Shown in pieces: positions 6,545 through 11,128 of a DNA stretch of 11,128 bases. The position numbers and the translations under genes were made by a program. Every line of letters begins with the position of its first letter. Within the stretch, counting starts at the first letter, position 1. The stretch lies in NCBI GenBank assembly GCA_023415055.1, contig JAEZLZ010000029.1, positions 1-11,128 on the forward strand. The letters are read 5' to 3'. The stretch comes from Bacillota bacterium (GTDB taxonomy: Bacteria; Bacillota; Clostridia; Lachnospirales; Lachnospiraceae). The notes below the pieces were generated by a model that did no database searches, was not told the DNA's origin, and saw nothing but the letters and a program-made list of their open reading frames with translations.

Positions 6545-7930
6545 ATGAAAAAAGGTCAGATATATGAAGGTACAGTAACCAGAGTTGATTTTCCGAATAA
6601 GGGGATCGTAGAACTGGAAGGCGAGAAGGTAGTGGTCAAGAATGCGATGCCCGGTCAGAAGATCAATTTTGCGGTAAGTAAGATTCGAAGCGGCAGGTCA
6701 GAAGGAATCTTGAAGGAGGTTGTATGTCATTCTCCTCTCGAGTCTAGAGAGGGAGCGTGCAGAAGCTTTGGCAGCTGTGGAGGCTGCAGCTATCAGACCA
6801 TGTCCTATGAGAATCAGCTGGAGATGAAGAAAAATCAGGTGAAACGACTGATGGATCAGGTTTGTCGGGAATATAGTTTTGAAGGAATTCTAGGAAGCCC
6901 TGCGGAATGGGGTTACCGTAATAAGATGGAGTTTTCCTTCGGAGATGAATATAAGGAAGGTCCCCTTGCACTTGGACTTCATAAAAAGGGCAGCTTTCAT
7001 GATATCATAACTGCGGATGACTGTGCGATAGTGGATAAAGACTTCAACCTAATCCTGTCCTGTGTCTTAAATTACTGTGTGGAATTAGGCATGGATTACT
7101 TTCATAAGCTGACACATAAGGGGTATCTGCGCCATCTGCTGGTGCGAAAGGCAGTGAAGACCGGTGAGATTCTGGTAAATATCATTACCACCTCTCAGGA
7201 AGAAGCTATCCCTGGTGCAGCGGATGAGGATGTGTTCTCAAGATTACGCAAGCTCCTACTGGAGCTTAAGCTTCAGGGGACGATTGTCGGTATCCTTCAT
7301 ACCTTCAATGACAGCCAGGCGGATGTGGTGAAGAGCGATCGTACGGTACAGCTCTATGGAAGAGATTATATTTATGAGGAACTTCTCGGACTGCGTTTTA
7401 AGATATCTACCTTCTCCTTCTTCCAGACCAATTCTCTGGGTGCAGAAGTGTTATATTCTAAGGTAAGGGAATATGTGGGCGAGACGAAAAATAAGAGAAT
7501 TTTTGACTTATACAGCGGTACGGGAACAATTGCACAGCTGCTCGCACCGGTTGCCGGCAAAGTGACCGGAGTAGAGATCGTCGAGGAAGCAGTGGATGCC
7601 GCTAAGGAAAATGCTTCGTTGAACGGCCTTAGCAATTGTGAGTTCATCGTCGGCGATGTATTAAAAGTGATTGATTCCTTGGAGGATAAGCCGGACATCA
7701 TCGTGCTCGATCCTCCGAGAGATGGAATCCACCCAAAAGCACTGGATAAAATCATTAACTTTGGGGTCGAGAAGATCGTGTATATCTCATGTAAACCTAC
7801 TTCTCTGGTAAGAGATCTGGAGGTATTACAAGCAAAGGGTTATCAGGTGGACAAGGTATGTGCTGTAGATATGTTCCCTCAGACGGTGCATGTGGAGACG
7901 GTCGTGTTGATGTCGAGGGTTGGAAAATAG
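6545..7930 (+). CDS. rlmD: 23S rRNA (uracil-5-)-methyltransferase, RlmD/RumA type
   Basis: The enzyme uses S-adenosylmethionine to methylate carbon 5 of a uridine in 23S rRNA; in Gram-positives related enzymes (RlmCD) modify U747, U1939 or both, so the exact target is open. Its 461 residues show an N-terminal TRAM RNA-binding domain (about 1-60), a [4Fe-4S] site (Cys72, Cys78, Cys81 in a C-x5-C-x2-C pattern, plus Cys160), FFQTN (292-296), the SAM loop DLYSGTGT (321-328), DPPR (389-392), the catalytic Cys416 in YISCKP and HVET near the end. All core motifs are present. An in-frame TAG directly precedes the ATG, and MKKGQIYEGTV is a normal family N-terminus, so the start is secure. However, there is no good ribosome site; the nearest AAGGA is 17 nt away. 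The desulfidase gene follows 38 nt downstream. Confidence 0.92.
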   Translation: MKKGQIYEGTVTRVDFPNKGIVELEGEKVVVKNAMPGQKINFAVSKIRSGRSEGILKEVVCHSPLESREGACRSFGSCGGCSYQTMSYENQLEMKKNQVKRLMDQVCREYSFEGILGSPAEWGYRNKMEFSFGDEYKEGPLALGLHKKGSFHDIITADDCAIVDKDFNLILSCVLNYCVELGMDYFHKLTHKGYLRHLLVRKAVKTGEILVNIITTSQEEAIPGAADEDVFSRLRKLLLELKLQGTIVGILHTFNDSQADVVKSDRTVQLYGRDYIYEELLGLRFKISTFSFFQTNSLGAEVLYSKVREYVGETKNKRIFDLYSGTGTIAQLLAPVAGKVTGVEIVEEAVDAAKENASLNGLSNCEFIVGDVLKVIDSLEDKPDIIVLDPPRDGIHPKALDKIINFGVEKIVYISCKPTSLVRDLEVLQAKGYQVDKVCAVDMFPQTVHVETVVLMSRVGK

Positions 7931-7968
7931 GACAGCTGAAATCGAGATAAAAGCGGGAGGCAGTATGT

Positions 7969-9243
7969 ATGCAAAGGAAGAGTAAAAAATATTGGAATTA
8001 TGTTAATATTCTTAAAGAAGAATTGGTTCCCGCTATGGGATGTACAGAACCCATCGCTCTCGCCTATGCTGCGGCAAAGGCGAGAGAGGTACTTGGAACT
8101 TTGCCGTCCGGTTGCCGGGTAGAAGTAAGCGGTAATATTATCAAAAACGTGAAAAGCGTTATTGTCCCAAATACCGGTGGCATAAAAGGCATTGAAGCAG
8201 CTGTGTCGGCGGGTATTACAGCCGGAAACCCTTCAGGGATCCTGGAGGTCTTGTCAGATATTAGAGAGGAGGACAAACCCAGTATTAAGGAGTATCAGGA
8301 GACGCATGATATTTGCATTATTCCGTATGAAGGTGATCTTGTATTCTATATTTCAGTAACTGTTTACGAAGGAAATTCCTATGCTAAGGTGGTCATTGAA
8401 AATTATCATACAAATATTGTTAGTATAGAAAAAGATGGAAAGACACTGTTCCAAGCGGAAGCAGAATCCAACACAATTGATATATCCGATCGAAGTGCCT
8501 TAAATGTGGAAGAAATTGTAGCGTTTGCCGATATGGTTGATTTAGCTGATATCGCAGATATGATCGGACGTCAAATAGAGTATAATTGCGCAATTGCAGC
8601 TGACGGTATGAACAATAATTGGGGTGCTAATATTGGGAAGGTACTTGTAAATACATATGGAAATGATGTGAAGATCCGGGCAAAGGCAATTGCTGCTGCC
8701 GCTTCAGATGCGAGAATGGGAGGTTGTGAAAGACCGGTTATCATCCTTTCCGGAAGTGGAAATCAGAGCTTGGCGACATCGCTGCCAGTTATTGAATATG
8801 CAAAAGAACTTAAAGTTTCTCAGGATAAACTTTTTCGAGCAGTGGCACTGGCAGATCTGATTACAATTCATCAAAAGACAAGTATCGGAAGACTATCAGC
8901 TTTTTGTGGAGCTGTTAGTGCAGGTTGTGCCGCTGGAGCTGGTATTGCTTATCTTTGCAATGGAACTTATGACGCAATTGCCCATACGATTGTAAATGCT
9001 CTTGCCATTGTATCCGGTATTATATGTGATGGAGCAAAATCGTCTTGTGCTGCAAAAATTGCATCCGCAGTGGATGCCGGAATTATTGGTTTCAGCATGT
9101 ATCAAAACGGTCAGGAATTTTGCGGCGGGGACGGCATTATAACCAAGGGCGTGAATAATACTATTGCCAATGTAGGACGAATTGCCAGCAAGGGTATGCG
9201 TGAAACTGACTGTGAAATAATAAAGATTATGGTAGAGAACTGA
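7969..9243 (+). CDS. cyuA: L-cysteine desulfidase, CyuA/YhaM (UPF0597) family
   Basis: This 424-residue protein belongs to the iron-sulfur family related to the alpha subunit of L-serine dehydratase. Characterised members break L-cysteine into pyruvate, ammonia and sulfide, supplying sulfide or detoxifying cysteine in anaerobes. The N-terminal PAMGCTEP motif places Cys25 as cluster ligand, and Cys313, Cys353 and Cys360 repeat the 40- and 7-residue spacing of the ligands I recall for the Methanocaldococcus enzyme (Cys282, 322, 329). Other visible motifs are PNTGGIKGIEAA (67-78), the SGSGNQ loop (261-266) and IHQKTSIGRLSAFCGA (300-315). GGGAGG at 7955-7960 lies 8 nt before the chosen ATG; an out-of-frame ATG at 7965 is ignored. 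It follows rlmD with no terminator and probably shares its transcript. A serine or other amino-acid substrate cannot be excluded. Confidence 0.85.
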   Translation: MQRKSKKYWNYVNILKEELVPAMGCTEPIALAYAAAKAREVLGTLPSGCRVEVSGNIIKNVKSVIVPNTGGIKGIEAAVSAGITAGNPSGILEVLSDIREEDKPSIKEYQETHDICIIPYEGDLVFYISVTVYEGNSYAKVVIENYHTNIVSIEKDGKTLFQAEAESNTIDISDRSALNVEEIVAFADMVDLADIADMIGRQIEYNCAIAADGMNNNWGANIGKVLVNTYGNDVKIRAKAIAAAASDARMGGCERPVIILSGSGNQSLATSLPVIEYAKELKVSQDKLFRAVALADLITIHQKTSIGRLSAFCGAVSAGCAAGAGIAYLCNGTYDAIAHTIVNALAIVSGIICDGAKSSCAAKIASAVDAGIIGFSMYQNGQEFCGGDGIITKGVNNTIANVGRIASKGMRETDCEIIKIMVEN

Positions 9244-9269
9244 TGATTTTCCAAACATAGAGAAGGAAT

Positions 9270-9575
9270 ATGGATGAGCTTTCTGCAACAGTCATCTTAT
9301 CCCTAATACCATTTCATGCAGCTTTGACTTTTTCAGGTCAAGGCATCACCTACATTTTGAGACCCCTAGCGGGTAAGGATATTATCCCATATAGGTTGAT
9401 TGTAGTAACATTGAGTGATTTTTTATGTCACTTCTTTTTTTGTGTCAGGAATTGGAGCTTATCATGTTATTAAATCCAAAGGGCTTCGTCGTTTTATTGA
9501 TAACCGAAGGGGTAAGCTCCTTATTCCGTTTGGACTTGGGACACTCTTTTTATACCCGGTTCAAGCCATCGAATC
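9270..9575 (+). pseudogene. Acyltransferase family 3 gene, N-terminal fragment with two frameshifts
   Basis: The first frame contains ILSLIPFHAALTFSGQG, the typical start of integral-membrane acyltransferase-3 proteins, in which the His of PFHA is conserved. The homology continues as VSGIGAYHVIKSKGLRRF and KLLIPFGLGTLFLYPVQA, but in another frame. The break is explained by two T-runs, 9419-9424 (six T) and 9435-9441 (seven T). Adding one T to each gives a continuous SDFFMSLLFFVSGIGAY, as expected in this family. Homology stops near 9575, about 105 residues into a protein of usually 350-400, and the tail of a different transporter gene begins there. The gene is therefore both frameshifted and truncated. 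An ATG at 9270 with AGAAGGA just before it may be near the original start. The family O-acylates surface sugars or small molecules. Confidence 0.75.
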
Positions 9576-9773
9576 TCCTCCGTCAGTAATTATATGTTTG
9601 CTACTCCACTATTAACGGCATTGCTTGGCTTTGTACTTGCCGGGGAACTGCCGGATTTGCCAACTATTGCAGGTGGTGTTATCATATTAACCGGAATGTT
9701 TATTTTTAATTTCGGAGACAGGCTTTATGAGCATATATTTCCAAAATCAATCCGGGTCTCCGAAACAAAATAA
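9576..9773 (+). pseudogene. EamA/DMT-family transporter, C-terminal fragment
   Basis: About 65 residues in the frame ending at TAA 9771-9773 read SVSNYMFATPLLTALLGF, then VLAGELPDLPTIAGGVIILTG and MFIFNFGDRLYEH. The pairing of a P-L-x-T-A-L-L-G helix, a G-E turn and a last helix with GG-x-I-I-L-x-G is the hallmark of the C-terminal end of EamA drug/metabolite transporters, ten-helix proteins of about 300 residues. The first eight helices or so are missing. An ATG at 9594 exists but has no ribosome site. The fragment is joined to the acyltransferase-3 remnant around 9565-9580, so one deletion or rearrangement probably fused them. Confidence 0.75.
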
Positions 9774-9878
9774 AGGGAGAAAACCGTATAAGGACATTTA
9801 CCGATTGCTTTTATCCAGAATTAGTATAGAACCTGAGAACGGTGTGTTCATTAGAAGATAAAGAAAGGTGGATATTAT

Positions 9879-10826
9879 ATGATACTATCAAATGAACAGT
9901 TAAAGAAGATCTATTACGGTGCATTGGGCATTTGCGAAACTGAGGAGGGATATTTACAAGCTTTTCAGTATTCACAGCAGCAGATGCAGTATTTTAAAGA
10001 AAGCAGCGATTTCTGGTATGACCGGTGTAAAGCTTCCAGCGCAAAAACATTAGAGTTTAGTACAAAAGCAACTGAATTTTCCTTGGAGTACAAAATTATT
10101 TGGGTGGGGTCAGAGGACTCTATTGAACTTGCAGTTGACGGATTAATAACAAAAATCTATTACGTAAAAGATTTGCATATAGAGGGGAAACTATCCTTTG
10201 AAATACCTGCCGGGGAAAAGAAAGTAATGGTTTATTTGCCTGCTGATGCAACCATTCTGATACGTAATTTTGAGATTAATGCGGACGTGTTCCCGGTGGA
10301 AAAAAAGGAGAAGGTTTTATGGATGGGAGATTCCATAACCCAGGGATTTGGTCCGTTTCGTTCCGCACATACCTATGTTAATGTGGCAAATCGCCTACTG
10401 AACTACGATATTATCAATCAGGGAATTGGCGGATACGTATATGATAGAAACGTACTTATTAATATGGAGGGTTATTCTCCTGATAAAATCATTATCTCTA
10501 TGGGAACCAATCAATATGGAACAGAAAGTATGAAGGATATTGAGGAGTATTATGAAAGATTATCAGAGGTTTATGGTGATCGACCGGTACTTTGTATCAC
10601 ACCAATCTGGAGGGGGGATTCACCTGATGGAATTGAGACACTTGCAAAATTCTGCCAAAAGACGAAGGCTATTTGTTCAAAGTATTCTAATATAACTGTA
10701 GTTGAAGGCTTTAAGCTCGTGCCCCATTTATCAGAATATTTTCTAGACAATCTTCATCCCAATGCCCTTGGCTCGGAAATATACGGAAGGAACCTTGTGT
10801 TAGCAATACAGGAAGCGAACTTCTAA
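9879..10826 (+). CDS. Two-domain SGNH/GDSL hydrolase
   Basis: The 315-residue protein has an N-terminal beta-rich region (about 45-140), probably a jelly-roll-like domain, followed by an SGNH hydrolase domain. Visible blocks are VLWMGDSITQGFG (147-158) with nucleophile Ser152, INQGIGG (179-185) with oxyanion-hole Gly184, SMGTNQYG (207-214) with Asn211, and FLDNLHPNALG (288-298) supplying Asp290 and His293. The catalytic set is complete, so it should be an active esterase or deacetylase. The arrangement recalls acetyl-xylan or other carbohydrate esterases, but the substrate is unknown. There is no signal peptide, implying work on imported or cytoplasmic substrates. AAGGTGG at 9865-9871 lies 7 nt before the ATG. 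It follows the pseudogene region and seems to be a single-gene unit; I saw no clear terminator after it. Confidence 0.85.
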   Translation: MILSNEQLKKIYYGALGICETEEGYLQAFQYSQQQMQYFKESSDFWYDRCKASSAKTLEFSTKATEFSLEYKIIWVGSEDSIELAVDGLITKIYYVKDLHIEGKLSFEIPAGEKKVMVYLPADATILIRNFEINADVFPVEKKEKVLWMGDSITQGFGPFRSAHTYVNVANRLLNYDIINQGIGGYVYDRNVLINMEGYSPDKIIISMGTNQYGTESMKDIEEYYERLSEVYGDRPVLCITPIWRGDSPDGIETLAKFCQKTKAICSKYSNITVVEGFKLVPHLSEYFLDNLHPNALGSEIYGRNLVLAIQEANF

Positions 10827-10908
10827 GATTTCTCATATACACTATCGTTATCGAATTGTATTGATGTATAATATAATTCCGTTTCATAAGGACCTTATCG
10901 TACTTTCA

Positions 10909-10917
10909 TGGTATAAT
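10909..10917 (+). promoter_or_regulatory. Extended -10 promoter element for the MFS gene
   Basis: TG-G-TATAAT spans 10909-10917, an extended -10 element with a perfect hexamer at 10912-10917; no good -35 is visible 17 nt upstream. Another TATAAT at 10867-10872 lacks the TG and is less convincing. The start of transcription would be near 10924, about 40 nt before the coding region. Confidence 0.5.
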
Positions 10918-10963
10918 GTGAGGAAAAAGAGAGATAAGCTATAAATATAGAAACAGCAGCAGA

Positions 10964-11128
10964 ATGGAGAGGCCAGTGAATACAGTAAAAAAAGAAAAAA
11001 CGTTGCGAAAGCACCCACTAATTGAATTACTAAGACATAACAAAGGAAATGCAAGAACTTTAATTTTTATGGAACCTTTATGGGGTATTCCGTATAACTT
11101 GATCGCACCTTTTGCCACACTATATATG
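10964..11128 (+). CDS. MFS transporter, N-terminal part (3' end outside window)
   Basis: The frame is open to the window edge, giving about 55 residues. After a basic cytoplasmic N-terminus (TVKKEKTLRKHPLIELLRHN) comes GNARTLIFMEPLWGIPYNL and IAPFATLYM, the beginning of the first membrane helix. The G-N-A-R then E-P-L-W-x-I-P sequence resembles a group of major facilitator proteins common in Clostridia; substrate unknown. The ATG at 10964 has no ribosome site. The in-frame GTG at 10976 is preceded by GGAG at 10966-10969 with 6-nt spacing and may be the true start, removing four residues. Confidence 0.65.
   Translation, partial: MERPVNTVKKEKTLRKHPLIELLRHNKGNARTLIFMEPLWGIPYNLIAPFATLYM

Noticed and set aside
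7372..7755. Antisense open frame of 127 codons opposite rlmD
   Set aside because: It overlaps the SAM-binding and DPPR motifs of rlmD, and its Ser/Pro/Thr-rich translation looks like a shadow frame.
8896..9288. Antisense open frame of about 130 codons opposite the cysteine desulfidase gene
   Set aside because: It lies over a well-conserved coding region, has no family-like sequence and is rich in Ser/Asn/Thr/Tyr, as expected for the complement of an Ala/Gly/Ile-rich protein.
1..11128. Defence system, prophage, integron or CRISPR array
   Set aside because: No nuclease, integrase, transposase, phage gene or regularly spaced repeat was seen on either strand.

Overview
The window looks like chromosome from a low-to-medium-GC Gram-positive anaerobe of the class Clostridia, most likely a Lachnospiraceae relative. 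This rests on strong AGGAGG-type ribosome sites, a consensus sigma-A promoter, a TPP riboswitch with intrinsic terminator, an iron-sulfur cysteine desulfidase and an iron-sulfur RlmD-type methyltransferase. All recognised genes lie on the + strand. No phage, insertion sequence, CRISPR array, tRNA or rRNA was seen.

Layout. 1-1181: the 3' end of an SGNH-type hydrolase, a small lipoprotein and a terminator. 1246-2373: an intact zinc-dependent alcohol dehydrogenase. 2408-2872: a perfect-consensus promoter, a TPP riboswitch, an intrinsic terminator and a decayed fragment of thiM (hydroxyethylthiazole kinase). 2979-3620: beta-phosphoglucomutase. 3944-4645: a DinB-fold protein. 4727-5175: two gene tails in tandem, the C-terminal domain of a PadR-type regulator and the last part of an ABC-2 permease, the remains of a drug-efflux cassette. 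5358-6296: a coiled-coil protein of unknown function with an internal duplication, followed by a 14-bp hairpin. 6545-9243: rlmD and a cysteine desulfidase, 38 nt apart and probably co-transcribed. 9270-9773: a second wreck, in which the start of an acyltransferase-3 gene with two single-T losses is joined to the tail of an EamA transporter. 9879-10826: a two-domain SGNH/GDSL hydrolase. From about 10964 to the edge: the start of an MFS transporter behind an extended -10 promoter.

The intact genes are mostly housekeeping or metabolic and do not form one pathway. The main theme is local gene decay: at least five gene remnants (thiM, padR, ABC-2 permease, acyltransferase-3, eamA) sit between intact genes, and one still has a seemingly complete riboswitch control region. 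The most interesting items are this orphaned TPP leader, now lying upstream of pgmB, and the unrecognised coiled-coil protein with its duplicated motif. I found no convincing new multi-gene system.
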